In this document: positions 1 to 8,309 of the stretch, piece by piece | How positions within the stretch are numbered: position 1 is the first letter of the stretch | How the letters are laid out: each line of letters opens with the position of its first letter | Origin: an uncultured Bacteroides sp. | Lineage (GTDB): Bacteria > Bacteroidota > Bacteroidia > Bacteroidales > UBA11471 | DNA length: 15,431 bases | NCBI GenBank assembly: GCA_905210875.1 | Contig: CAJLYN010000032.1 | Location: forward strand, 1-15,431 | Reading direction: 5' to 3' | Notes under the pieces: generated by a model | What the model saw: only the letters and a program-made list of their open reading frames with translations | What the model was told of the DNA's origin: nothing | The model's database searches: none | Made by a program: the position numbers and the translations under genes

Positions 1-174
1 TGTTGCGAGCCGATGACGCTGTGGCGGTGGCTGGGTCCCATGGGCGATTTCGAGGGTTATCGCCGTGCCGGCATCGACTGGTTCATGTATCGCTGGCTGA
101 TGGCCCGGAACCTGGTATCTTTTTTTGCACTCATACTTTTAGCTGTCAATATCCTCCTTAATATTCTCGGGTGA
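1..174 (+). CDS. C-terminal end of a membrane protein (partial)
   Basis: This reading frame is open from the first base of the window and stops with TGA at 172-174, giving the last 57 residues of a protein that begins outside. The fragment starts with a Cys-Cys pair, has an aromatic, Arg-rich middle (WFMYRWLMARN) and ends in one hydrophobic segment (about residues 38-56, FFALILLAVNILLNIL) followed by Gly. That is a C-terminal transmembrane helix with positive residues before it. Its stop overlaps the ATG of the next gene by one base (TGATG), so the two are almost certainly co-transcribed and translationally coupled. I do not recognise the family. A membrane-anchored enzyme acting with the radical SAM protein is possible, but that is inference. 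Confidence 0.7.
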   Translation, partial: CCEPMTLWRWLGPMGDFEGYRRAGIDWFMYRWLMARNLVSFFALILLAVNILLNILG

Positions 175-1073
175 TGAAGAAACTTTCGCAGATGTTCTAT
201 CTGGCCAAATGGTTTTTCGGGGCCAGATTCCTGGGACGGAAAAATCCGTTGCAGACCGTCCTGTTTATTACCGACAAGTGCAACCTGGCCTGTAAGCATT
301 GCTCGGTCTATTCCCGGGAGAAACCTCATACGATGACCTATGCCGAGGTGCGCGACGAACTGAAATATGCCTACGGGCTGGGCTCCCGTTTTGTCGATTT
401 TGAAGGGGGCGAGGTGATGCTGTGGCGCGATGGCGACTTCCGCATCAACGACCTTCTCGACCTGGCCCGTGAGGTAGGCTTCTTCTCGGCCACGATTACC
501 ACCAATGCCCAGTTGCCCTTTGCCGGCGTGCGGGCCGACAGTATATGGGTGAGTCTCGACGGGTATGGCAAGTATCACGAGACGATACGCGGTGAGGGCA
601 CTTTTGCCCGCCTCGAAAAAAACATCGCCGCCTGCGGTCACCCGCATCTGAGCGTGAACATGGTGGTGAACAAGTACAACAGGGAGTCGGTCGCCGACAC
701 GATACGCTATGTCAAGGAGAATCCGGCCATAGAGAGTATATCCATCAATTTCTATACCCCTTTCCCCGATGCCGAGAATCTCATGATTACGCAGGCACAG
801 CGCGAGGCCGTTATCGACACCGTCATTGCCATGAAGCGGCAGGGCTATCCCATCATGAACTCGGTCTCGGGCCTGCGGCTGATGAAGCACAACCGGTTCA
901 AGCGGCGCTGTTGGGTGACCAACTTTATCTATGCCGATCACAAGCGGGCCCTTTGCGCCGGTGCGGAGCTTGGTATCTGCGACGATTGCGGGCTCTGCAT
1001 GGCCGGCGAGATGAATGCCGTCTTCAACCTGCGGCCCGATACCGTGCTGGCCGGCCTGAAACTGCGGTTGTGA
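174..1073 (+). CDS. Radical SAM enzyme with C-terminal cysteine cluster
   Basis: A 299-residue radical SAM protein. The [4Fe-4S]/SAM motif is C36-x3-C40-x2-C43 (CNLACKHC), and the SAM-binding GGE motif is at about residues 78-80 (FEGGEVML). The beta/alpha barrel follows to about residue 230. The C-terminal part holds C246, C261, C269, C272 and C275, ending in CxxCxxC, which suggests an auxiliary Fe-S cluster of the SPASM/Twitch kind. Such enzymes cleave SAM to a 5'-deoxyadenosyl radical in the cytoplasm; many with auxiliary clusters modify peptides or carry out difficult oxidations. The substrate cannot be read from the sequence. I chose ATG at 174 because it overlaps the upstream stop (TGATG); a GTG at 171 would add one residue. 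No precursor-peptide gene is visible next to it, but the upstream partner is cut off by the window edge. Confidence 0.85.
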   Translation: MKKLSQMFYLAKWFFGARFLGRKNPLQTVLFITDKCNLACKHCSVYSREKPHTMTYAEVRDELKYAYGLGSRFVDFEGGEVMLWRDGDFRINDLLDLAREVGFFSATITTNAQLPFAGVRADSIWVSLDGYGKYHETIRGEGTFARLEKNIAACGHPHLSVNMVVNKYNRESVADTIRYVKENPAIESISINFYTPFPDAENLMITQAQREAVIDTVIAMKRQGYPIMNSVSGLRLMKHNRFKRRCWVTNFIYADHKRALCAGAELGICDDCGLCMAGEMNAVFNLRPDTVLAGLKLRL

Positions 1074-1079
1074 AACGGC

Positions 1080-1106
1080 CTACCGGGGTTGTGTGACCCC
1101 CGGTAG
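1080..1106. terminator. Hairpin terminator between convergent genes
   Basis: CTACCGGGG at 1080-1088 and CCCCGGTAG at 1098-1106 form a perfect 9-bp GC-rich stem with a 9-base loop. It starts 7 bases after the radical SAM stop. A short T run (1117-1121) lies 10 bases downstream on the plus strand. The large regulator gene ends at 1187 on the other strand, so the hairpin can serve both transcripts. The weak T tract lowers certainty. Confidence 0.6.
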
Positions 1107-1186
1107 AGACACCCCATTTTTGAAAGATGCGAGGCCGGTATGCCGGTGTGGGCCTTTGACCTTTGTATCAGGGTCGGAAGTCCAGG

Positions 1187-4100
1187 TTATGGACGTTCCG
1201 TTTTGGTTGGGTTGGCATCCTTTATCTTTTCTATGTATTGGCTGGGAGTCAACCCCATTTCGTTCTTGAAGCATTTCGAGAAATATTTGAGGTCGGAAAA
1301 GCCCGCTTCGTAGGCCACCTGCGCGATGGAGAGGTCGCGCCGGTCGAGCAGCGACAGCGCCTTCTTGATGCGCATTTGCTTGATAAAATCAATCGGGGTG
1401 AGGCCTGTTATCTGTTTCATGCGGGTATAGTAGGCCGTGCGGCTCATGCCCAGGTGGCGGCTGAGGTCTTCGACCACAAGCTGCTGGTTGTTGATATTGT
1501 CCATGATATATTGAGCCGTCTTTTCGATAAAGGCCTTCTCCTTTTCTTCCTCGGTGGAGGCCGTGTTTTCTCTTGCAACGGTTGCGGCACTGCCATCACG
1601 GTTCATGTTGTCGATGGTCATCAGCAGCGAGTAGCGTTTCTGTATCTCGTTGCGCATGCGTTTGTAGTAGGCGGCCGCGTAGACCAGCAGGCAGAGAAGG
1701 CCCGTAAAGAGAAGAACGCATATCAGTTTGAACAGCATTGTTTCGATAAAGCGTGGCTCTACATACACAGGAATCTCCCGGCGGGCAGACTGCCACAGCC
1801 CGTTCATGTCCGACACCTCGACGATGAGGGTATATTCTCCGGGCTGTATGTGGTTATAGCCGATGTATGGCTGTTCGCCCGAAGTGTAGTTCCAGCCGGT
1901 GTCGTATCCATCCATTTTGTATCGGAAACGGGTATTGGCATTCCGGCTATATTCCATCGACGAGAGAAACAGGGCAAAACTGCGCTGGCCGGGCTTTACA
2001 TACAGCGTGTCGATATCGCTGATAGGGGTTATGTCGACGTCGTTCTGGTAGCGTATGCCGGTAACGACGACGGGTTTTGTAGGCGTCTTCTCGGCCGACA
2101 TCTGCCCGGGGTTGAAGCCGATGATGCCATCGGAGGTACCCAGGACAATCTGCTGCCCCATTACCGCGGGCAATGCTTCGGAGAGCGAGAACTTCTGGGC
2201 GAAACAGTCCGGATTGTATTTGGTATAGCTATGGGTGAGAGTAGAGAAGCGGCAAACGGCGTTTCGGGAGACAATCCAGATGTCGTTGCCCGAGGCGACC
2301 GAGGTCTTGATTGAGCCGGCGACATTGGGAAATGGAATGGGAAAGTGGGTGAAATGAATGTCTTCCGACAGTAGGTCGTCCGAATCGATGCGGCTTATCC
2401 CCATGCCGAACGTGCAGATGTAGAGCGCTTCACCGCATTTGAATACACCCATGATATTGTTGCCTTTCAGCCCCCAGGGCTCCTTGCGGAATTCCTGGGT
2501 GACATAGCGCGGAGAGTCGATGTCTCTCACATCTATTGTGGTAAGACCCGTTGTTGTGCCCAGGAGCAGTATATCGTTTCCGCAGTCGTACATGGAGCGG
2601 ATTTCCAGTCCGCGGGGTAACCCTTCCAACTGTCGGAACCGGTATCCGCTGTCGGCCTTGACGCCATAGCAGAGGCCGTTGCCGTGCGAACCTATCCATA
2701 TTTTGTCGTCGGTAAACAGCATATCATAAACCGTGTCGGTCTGCAATTTCAGGGAGAGGTCTTCGACCGAGCGGGAATAATGGCTGATGCGGTAGGTAGA
2801 GAGTCCGGTGTCTTGCAGCCGGTAGATGCCGGCCCCTTTCGTGCCGACCCATATACTGCTGTCGGGCCCCTCTTCGATACAGTAAACGGGAAAGTCGGCA
2901 AATTGTCTCGGTTGCCGGTGGATATTGCCGGCAGTGTCGACATAGAGGGGTGTCTCTGCCGGAGAGTCCATGCGTTTGAGATAGTTGCTTCGGTCCGATA
3001 CCCAAAGTCTGTTTTTGTGGTCGGTGGCTACGGCTCGGGTTTCGGTGCCGTAACCGTTGGGTTGATGGGTAAAAAAGTTTTGGCTGATGTCGATGTAATC
3101 GGCACCTGAGGCATGAAATACCCACAAGTTTCTGCTTTTGTCGACGACAAACTGTTTGATTTCTGTCGGTGAATAGGTCGTGATGGTATTGTTGTCGATG
3201 AGCTTACATTCTTTAATGCGCTGTTCCGATTCGTCGTAATAAGATAATGCACCCTTTATGGGTTTCAGTATCAAACGGTTGTATCGGTCTTCAAAAATGA
3301 CTCGGGACGTTTTGTCCCTTTCTTGCGGAATAGATACTTTTGTGTGCAGAAGGTCGGCGGTTTCCCCCTTGATGTCTTTTATGAGAACAAGGGTTGCGTT
3401 ATCGCTAAACCCCCATATTCTTTCTTGCGAGTCCCGGTAGAGATAGTATACGGGAAGGGAGCAGAATTTCCGGATATGGCGGTCGGCCAAATTGAAGGCA
3501 TATATACCCTGATTCCCGGCAGCGATTATCTCATCTTCCATGCGGAGCGTGTATGTTACATCGAGGTGAGGGGCCAAGCGGTAGTCTGACTTTTTGTTGC
3601 CCTGTCCGTCGGTTTCCATGATGTGGCCGTCGACCGATACCAGGAAATAGTGCCCATCCGTGGCATATACATGCTTGAATCTTCCAGAGACCATCTGCCG
3701 GCCAGTGGTGTTGATGGCGTGGGTATCGGTGAGCAGCCATTCGCTGCTGTCGGCCAGTACGACGGCGTCGATGCGCGTTGAACCTCGAAGCAGTGCCGAT
3801 GGGTTGTCAAAGAATGTATAGTCCGACAAGGGTTGATAGTCGTTGAACCGAATGGCCGAGGCGTCGTGAAAGACGACCCATGTCGTGTTGTTCTTCAAGT
3901 GGGTGATGGCTCTTACTTTTCTATGAGCTATTTCAGGAATTACACGAAGCATGTTTATATATTCCGACTCTTTCCTGTTGAAAAGGTAGAGGCTGCGGTC
4001 CGACGAAACGCACCATATATCGCCTGTGGCGCTGAGGCGCATGTTGTAGATGCGGTTTGAAAGGATGGTGTCATCGGAGCGTAGCGTCGGTTGAAAGGTA

Positions 4101-4303
4101 TAGAAGGTCTGTCCGTCGAAGCGAACAAGTCCGTTCCAAGTGGCAAACCACATGAATCCCGATTCGTCTTGTTTGGCATGAGACACATGGTTGGCCAGTG
4201 CCTCCTCTTCCGTTGCGAAGTTGTATTTGCGAAGCAGGTACTTGGCCCGCAGCGGTGAAGCCGCAAGGATAATGGTGAATATACAGACGAACCGCAGGAG
4301 CAT
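1187..4303 (-). CDS. Membrane-spanning propeller/Y_Y_Y/AraC transcription regulator lacking a kinase
   Basis: A 1038-residue protein with the outer half of a Bacteroides hybrid two-component system (HTCS) joined directly to a DNA-binding domain. In order: signal peptide (1-20, ending PLRA); two-component-regulator propeller repeats from about residue 30 to 750, for example SGFMWFATWNGLVRFDG and SSIWVGTKGAGIYRL; a Y_Y_Y domain at about 770-840 (FRYKMDGYDTGWNY); one transmembrane helix at about 854-880; a 50-residue linker; and an AraC-type double helix-turn-helix at about 930-1030 (VEDLSRHLGMSRTAYYTRMK, then VAYEAGFSDLKYFSKCFK). The cytoplasmic part is far too short for HisKA, HATPase and receiver domains. 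It should therefore act as a one-component membrane-bound regulator that senses a periplasmic glycan. ATG at 4303 is chosen because it begins the signal peptide; the 49 extra upstream codons run through the promoter. Its divergent neighbour is a pectate lyase, the probable target. Confidence 0.88.
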   Translation of the reverse strand: MLLRFVCIFTIILAASPLRAKYLLRKYNFATEEEALANHVSHAKQDESGFMWFATWNGLVRFDGQTFYTFQPTLRSDDTILSNRIYNMRLSATGDIWCVSSDRSLYLFNRKESEYINMLRVIPEIAHRKVRAITHLKNNTTWVVFHDASAIRFNDYQPLSDYTFFDNPSALLRGSTRIDAVVLADSSEWLLTDTHAINTTGRQMVSGRFKHVYATDGHYFLVSVDGHIMETDGQGNKKSDYRLAPHLDVTYTLRMEDEIIAAGNQGIYAFNLADRHIRKFCSLPVYYLYRDSQERIWGFSDNATLVLIKDIKGETADLLHTKVSIPQERDKTSRVIFEDRYNRLILKPIKGALSYYDESEQRIKECKLIDNNTITTYSPTEIKQFVVDKSRNLWVFHASGADYIDISQNFFTHQPNGYGTETRAVATDHKNRLWVSDRSNYLKRMDSPAETPLYVDTAGNIHRQPRQFADFPVYCIEEGPDSSIWVGTKGAGIYRLQDTGLSTYRISHYSRSVEDLSLKLQTDTVYDMLFTDDKIWIGSHGNGLCYGVKADSGYRFRQLEGLPRGLEIRSMYDCGNDILLLGTTTGLTTIDVRDIDSPRYVTQEFRKEPWGLKGNNIMGVFKCGEALYICTFGMGISRIDSDDLLSEDIHFTHFPIPFPNVAGSIKTSVASGNDIWIVSRNAVCRFSTLTHSYTKYNPDCFAQKFSLSEALPAVMGQQIVLGTSDGIIGFNPGQMSAEKTPTKPVVVTGIRYQNDVDITPISDIDTLYVKPGQRSFALFLSSMEYSRNANTRFRYKMDGYDTGWNYTSGEQPYIGYNHIQPGEYTLIVEVSDMNGLWQSARREIPVYVEPRFIETMLFKLICVLLFTGLLCLLVYAAAYYKRMRNEIQKRYSLLMTIDNMNRDGSAATVARENTASTEEEKEKAFIEKTAQYIMDNINNQQLVVEDLSRHLGMSRTAYYTRMKQITGLTPIDFIKQMRIKKALSLLDRRDLSIAQVAYEAGFSDLKYFSKCFKNEMGLTPSQYIEKIKDANPTKTERP

Positions 4304-4393
4304 AGTTGGTACTTGTTGTGTATGGGTAGGAAATGTGTGAACGGCGAAACGAGGGCAGGGTGGAATAGTGAAATCAGGATCTTCGGTTCCGGA

Positions 4394-4521
4394 ATTGCCA
4401 GATTGTTTCCTGTGTCCTACAAATATAATGGAAATTTGGCAATCATACACATCGGTGTGGGGAGATTAATGGTAAATAGGGGGTGGGAGAATTGTTTTTG
4501 GACAGATTTGCCAATTATTCC
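4394..4521. promoter_or_regulatory. Three copies of a TTGCCA...TTCC motif (candidate operators)
   Basis: Site 1 (4394-4410, plus) reads ATTGCCAGATTGTTTCC. Site 2 (4430-4443, minus) reads ATTGCCAAATTTCC. Site 3 (4507-4521, plus) reads TTTGCCAATTATTCC. They share TTGCCA, then a purine/AT stretch, then TTCC. Site 2 lies just upstream of the -7 element of the regulator's promoter, and site 3 lies 25 bases upstream of the lyase -33 element, where an activator would sit. Binding by the neighbouring AraC-type regulator is inferred. Confidence 0.4.
4420..4427 (-). promoter_or_regulatory. Bacteroidetes-type -7 element for the regulator gene
   Basis: On the minus strand this reads TATATTTG, a full match to TAnnTTTG. 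No good TTG lies at the expected -33 position, consistent with a promoter that needs an activator or is weak. It predicts a leader of roughly 110 bases before the ATG at 4303. Confidence 0.5.
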
Positions 4522-4545
4522 ACCCCATATGATAGATTTTGCATG

Positions 4546-4574
4546 TTTGGAAATATTCTTTTCTTTTATTTTTG
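4546..4574 (+). promoter_or_regulatory. Promoter for the pectate lyase gene
   Basis: TTTG at 4546-4549, then 17 bases, then TATTTTTG at 4567-4574. The -7 element is perfect, but the spacer is shorter than the usual 19-21 bases, which would fit an activator-dependent promoter. Transcription would start near 4581. Confidence 0.5.
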
Positions 4575-4706
4575 TGAAGAGTCGGAGAAGGATTTTTCTG
4601 GAGAAGATGAAGCCCCCGATGAGAAATTAGATGGCCGAAAATTTTCTACGGCAGAGTAAAAGGTAGGAATACCAGTACATAATGTTAACCTTAATACTAT
4701 TTACAG

Positions 4707-7700
4707 ATGAAACACCAACGAATGTCCCAGATGCGTATGGGGGTGATTGCTTGCCTGGCTTTCTGTACCATGGCGGTAGAGGCACAGACCTATACTTATC
4801 AGTGGGAAGGTTTTGAAGAACTTGCCTGGGCAACTTCGAGTGCCGATGTTACAGTTGCTACGGGTAAATGGACGACAAACAAAAATCGTCAAAACACCGA
4901 GCAGGTTTATGAAGGAACGTTCAGTTTGCTCATCTCGTCAAAGGCGGGTCTTGTTACCCCTGAGCTGACCGAAGGTGCCGGTTCGCTGGTCTATTATGCA
5001 CATGTGACCAACCGACAGGTCATGGTAGAGGTATCGACCGATGGTATCAGTTGGACAAGTGTCGACAGCTACAAGGAGACGAGCGACTGGTCAAAGCATA
5101 CCGTGTTTATAAACGATCCGGCGGTGAGGTATGTAAAGTTGTATACCAACTCCAACAACCAGGTCTATATCGATAAGTTTGTTGTAACCCGGGCCGATGG
5201 TACAATGGCCGATGGTACGGTGCTTGTACCGGCCGTTGATGTACCTTACTTCACACAGGATTTTGAGGCCGACGGGGTATGCCCCGGCAGCAAGGAGGCC
5301 GCCGCGACAGAGACAGCGATTGTCGTGCCCGGACAGGGAGAGTGGCTCTACTATAATGCTTATAAGGCTACCAATGAGTCATATATTGTAGACGGCTCGG
5401 CCCGTGCCCTCCGCATGCCCAAAGGGGGAGCTTATGTGGTAACACCGGTTCTTGAACAAGGTGTGGCGTCGCTGAGTTTCATGGAGGGCCGCCGGGATAG
5501 AGATATTTCTGTGTATGCCTCCAAAGACAGTGGTATGACTTGGTCGTTGCTGAGAGTGTTCGAATCGGAAGACTTGAATACGTTGAAAATTTACGACCGT
5601 GAAGTCAATCGTCTTAAACTGGTGAACGAGAGTTCGAGCGATGCCGATATAGATAATATTGCCGTAACCGGATTTCCCGAGGGAACACCTCCTGTTGTCT
5701 CGACTGGTGAGGCAACAGAGGTGGGTAGCTCGAAAGCCACGGTGGCAGGAGTACTTACCGATAAGGGTGACAAAAAAATGATAGAGTGGGGTATTTGTTG
5801 GAGCCTTGATGAGGCAGAGTGTACCCTTACCGATGCCTTGTGTGTGAAGGCCGATTCGGAGACGTTTGCCGTCTTGCTGACAGGCCTGCCCTGCGAGACC
5901 GAAATCTTCTACCGTGCTTATGCCCTGAGTATGGCAGGTGTCGCCTATGGCGAAGTGAAAAGTCTGCAGACAGCGGCCCCTTCGGTAGCTGTGCTGGCGG
6001 CCGATGAGCCTGTGGTCGATGAGACAATGGGCGATGAGGTGCATATCTTCGTGCGCCTCGGTGCCACCGTTGAAGACAATGGCGGGGCCGAGCCCACGTC
6101 GGTGGGGGGGTGTTACAACACAACGGGCAATCCTACCCTCGACGATGAGGTGTCGACGACATATCTCTACGGCGACGAGTTTGCCCAGTCGGTTGCGCTG
6201 CTGCCGCAAACCACCTATTATCTGCGGCTCTATGCCACCAACTGTGCCGGTACCGGGTACAGCGAGGAGTTTACCTTTACGACTCCCGAACTTGTCATTC
6301 CCGAATATGCCCATCATATCTACTATGTCTCTACCGAAGGCAATGATGCGACGGGCGACGGAACGCCGGAAAAACCCTTTTACAACATACAGCTGGCCGT
6401 AGACCGGGCTGTTGCCGGCGATACCATTTTTGTCATGGCCGGGACCTACAACTATACGACCCGCATCAACATTCCTACCATCGGACAGCGCAACAGCGGC
6501 ATGATAGCCCTGCACGCCAAGGGCGGCCGTGCCATTCTCGATTTCGGTGCCATGGAGCTGGGCGATAACAATCAGGGTATCCGTCTTACCGGCAGCTATT
6601 GGCACGTTTACGGCCTGGATATCTGCAATGCCGGCGACAACGGTATGCTCATCGAACGCAACAAGCCCTCAGGCGGCGACTACAACTCTATCAAGGGTAA
6701 GACCGAAGAGGGACACGACAACGTGATAGAGAACTGCAAGTTCTATCGCAACAAAGATACTGGCCTGCAACTGAAAAATCTGGCCGAGAACAACCGTATC
6801 ATCAATTGCGACTCTTACTTCAATGCCGACCCCGACCATGAAGATGCCGACGGTTTTGCCGTGAAGATTTCGCACGGTACGGGCAACTACTTCTACGGTT
6901 GCCGTGCCTGGCGCAACTGCGACGACGGTTGGGACGGTTTTGTGAAGACCGATGGCGGATTCCCCGACGACTGCACCACGACCTACGAGAATTGCTGGGC
7001 CTTCAACAATGGATACTTGGAGCAGGGCAACTCGACGGGCAACGGCGACGGTAACGGCTTCAAGCTCGGAAGCGCATACGGTGCGCACAATGCGATACTG
7101 AACCGCTGTCTTGCCTTTGAAAACTACCAGAAGGGGTTTGACCAGAACCATAACCCCGGCAGTATGATTCTCAACAACTGCACCGGATATGCCCGGCCGC
7201 TGCTCGAAAACAAGAGCCATTTCACCTATCGTATCGACGAGCCGGTATCGAGTGGCCACGAGGTTGTGCTTACCAACTGTGTGGCGGTGAGCGATGGCAT
7301 CAGCGACCGCACCAAGTCGGCCTATGCTCCGTACAGCCTGTCGGGCAACCGGCTGACCATCGTTTCTTGCGACTTCAATACCTTGCCGGCCGATTATCAA
7401 AGTATCTACCCCACTGGTATGGACGGCGAGCGCGACGAGTTTGGCAACCTGCCCATACTCCCCTTCATGCGCATAGCCGAGGGTAACGCCCGGCTCATCG
7501 ACAAGGGTACGCCGGTCATTCCCTATCCCGGCGAGAGCCGGGCCTCCGTGGGTATACAGTATCGGGGTGCGGCGCCCGACCTCGGTTGTTTTGAAACCGA
7601 CGAGGAGATGGGTAGCGGCGGAAATGCTCTGGTCGAGGAGAACGACGGGGCGTGTCGGGAACTGAATGTGCAGGTCATGCGTCTGGCTGCTGGCCAGCTG

Positions 7701-7895
7701 CTGGTTACGCTGCCCGATTCGGAGCCTTTGTCGAAGTGTGCGATTTCGCTCATCGACATGTCGGGTCGCACAATTGCTGCCCACACATTCTACGGCAATA
7801 CGACGGTTGTCGACGCGACCGGCTGCAAAGGGGTTGCGATACTTCTGGTCAGAACGGCCGGCGCCGAGGGTACCGTCAAGTTGTTGCTGCCGTAA
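4707..7895 (+). CDS. Secreted modular PL9-type pectate lyase with T9SS tail
   Basis: A 1062-residue secreted enzyme. In order: signal peptide (1-26, ending VEA before QT); N-terminal beta-rich regions that look like accessory or carbohydrate-binding modules (about 27-325); two fibronectin-III-like modules (about 328-427 and 428-530, with the GICWS and YYLRLYATNCAGTGYSEEF type patterns); a right-handed parallel beta-helix (about 536-950); and a C-terminal sorting tail (about 985-1062, ISLIDMSGRTI... KLLLP). The helix matches family PL9. D715, D739, D740 and D743 (ADGF and DDGWD) have the same spacing as the calcium ligands I recall for Erwinia Pel9A, and K786 in GNGFKLG fits the catalytic Lys base. 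PL9 enzymes cleave polygalacturonate by beta-elimination. The tail implies outer-membrane export by type IX secretion. No SusC/SusD genes adjoin it. The ATG at 4707 directly precedes the signal peptide. Confidence 0.87.
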   Translation: MKHQRMSQMRMGVIACLAFCTMAVEAQTYTYQWEGFEELAWATSSADVTVATGKWTTNKNRQNTEQVYEGTFSLLISSKAGLVTPELTEGAGSLVYYAHVTNRQVMVEVSTDGISWTSVDSYKETSDWSKHTVFINDPAVRYVKLYTNSNNQVYIDKFVVTRADGTMADGTVLVPAVDVPYFTQDFEADGVCPGSKEAAATETAIVVPGQGEWLYYNAYKATNESYIVDGSARALRMPKGGAYVVTPVLEQGVASLSFMEGRRDRDISVYASKDSGMTWSLLRVFESEDLNTLKIYDREVNRLKLVNESSSDADIDNIAVTGFPEGTPPVVSTGEATEVGSSKATVAGVLTDKGDKKMIEWGICWSLDEAECTLTDALCVKADSETFAVLLTGLPCETEIFYRAYALSMAGVAYGEVKSLQTAAPSVAVLAADEPVVDETMGDEVHIFVRLGATVEDNGGAEPTSVGGCYNTTGNPTLDDEVSTTYLYGDEFAQSVALLPQTTYYLRLYATNCAGTGYSEEFTFTTPELVIPEYAHHIYYVSTEGNDATGDGTPEKPFYNIQLAVDRAVAGDTIFVMAGTYNYTTRINIPTIGQRNSGMIALHAKGGRAILDFGAMELGDNNQGIRLTGSYWHVYGLDICNAGDNGMLIERNKPSGGDYNSIKGKTEEGHDNVIENCKFYRNKDTGLQLKNLAENNRIINCDSYFNADPDHEDADGFAVKISHGTGNYFYGCRAWRNCDDGWDGFVKTDGGFPDDCTTTYENCWAFNNGYLEQGNSTGNGDGNGFKLGSAYGAHNAILNRCLAFENYQKGFDQNHNPGSMILNNCTGYARPLLENKSHFTYRIDEPVSSGHEVVLTNCVAVSDGISDRTKSAYAPYSLSGNRLTIVSCDFNTLPADYQSIYPTGMDGERDEFGNLPILPFMRIAEGNARLIDKGTPVIPYPGESRASVGIQYRGAAPDLGCFETDEEMGSGGNALVEENDGACRELNVQVMRLAAGQLLVTLPDSEPLSKCAISLIDMSGRTIAAHTFYGNTTVVDATGCKGVAILLVRTAGAEGTVKLLLP

Positions 7896-7946
7896 TGACT
7901 TGTTTTACTGCACTGAATTGATTTTGAATCTCTTTTCAGTAAAATA

Positions 7947-8026
7947 ACCGGCAAGTTAATCGTGATGTTTGTCGGCCGTGTATGTCTGTCATGACGGTCA
8001 GATAAATATCCGGTTAACTTGTCGGT
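7947..8026. repeat. 13-base inverted repeat with nested hairpin
   Basis: ACCGGCAAGTTAA at 7947-7959 is complementary to TTAACTTGTCGGT at 8014-8026, at 12 of 13 positions plus one G-U in RNA. Inside lies a second stem, GGCCGT (7974-7979) with ACGGTC (7994-7999, one G-U). It begins about 50 bases after the lyase stop. It could be a terminator or 3'-end stabiliser, although there is no T run, or a small mobile-element remnant. Confidence 0.5.
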
Positions 8027-8278
8027 CATTAATGACGAACATGTGAATGTCGCATAACTATCTATATTGCAAGTTTTATATTTGAGAGTACCAGCAATGT
8101 CATTAAAAGGGGTTCGGTATTCGGTACAATTTCAAGCATATTTAAAATAACCCTATTTTGATAGAGGGCCTTACCCCGCGTTTTTCAAATCGAGAGATTT
8201 ATATTCATTGGTGAATAAATGGTATGTATCGAAATATGCTAGTTAAAATGAGTTTAGATGTGGCTTTTGTTAAGATTC

Positions 8279-8309
8279 TTGATATTTTGTTTGCTTTTTA
8301 CTATTTTTG
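8279..8309 (+). promoter_or_regulatory. Promoter of the GNAT-TRIC operon
   Basis: TTG at 8279-8281, a 20-base spacer, then TATTTTTG at 8302-8309: a near-ideal Bacteroidetes promoter. The predicted start near 8316 gives a 16-base leader before ATG 8332, which decides the start codon of the following gene. Confidence 0.65.

Larger units (their letters stand above)
4304..4706. other. Divergent control region between regulator and lyase
   Basis: About 400 non-coding bases separate the two start codons. They contain a -7 element facing the regulator, a promoter facing the lyase, and three copies of a TTGCCA...TTCC motif, each annotated separately. The plus-strand segment after 4575 would be a leader of about 125 bases for the lyase. 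I see no riboswitch or strong hairpin in it. Confidence 0.6.

Noticed and set aside
1163..2314. Long plus-strand ORF (383 codons) opposite the regulator
   Set aside because: It is a shadow of the regulator's coding strand; its translation has no recognisable domain, while the minus-strand protein is clearly a propeller/AraC regulator.
5379..7784. Two long minus-strand ORFs opposite the lyase
   Set aside because: Both lie wholly inside the lyase gene, have low-complexity Val/Gly/His-rich translations and match no family.
8077..8084. Isolated TATATTTG as promoter of a small RNA
   Set aside because: No -33 element and no terminator-like hairpin follow within a plausible distance, so there is no support beyond the 8-base match.
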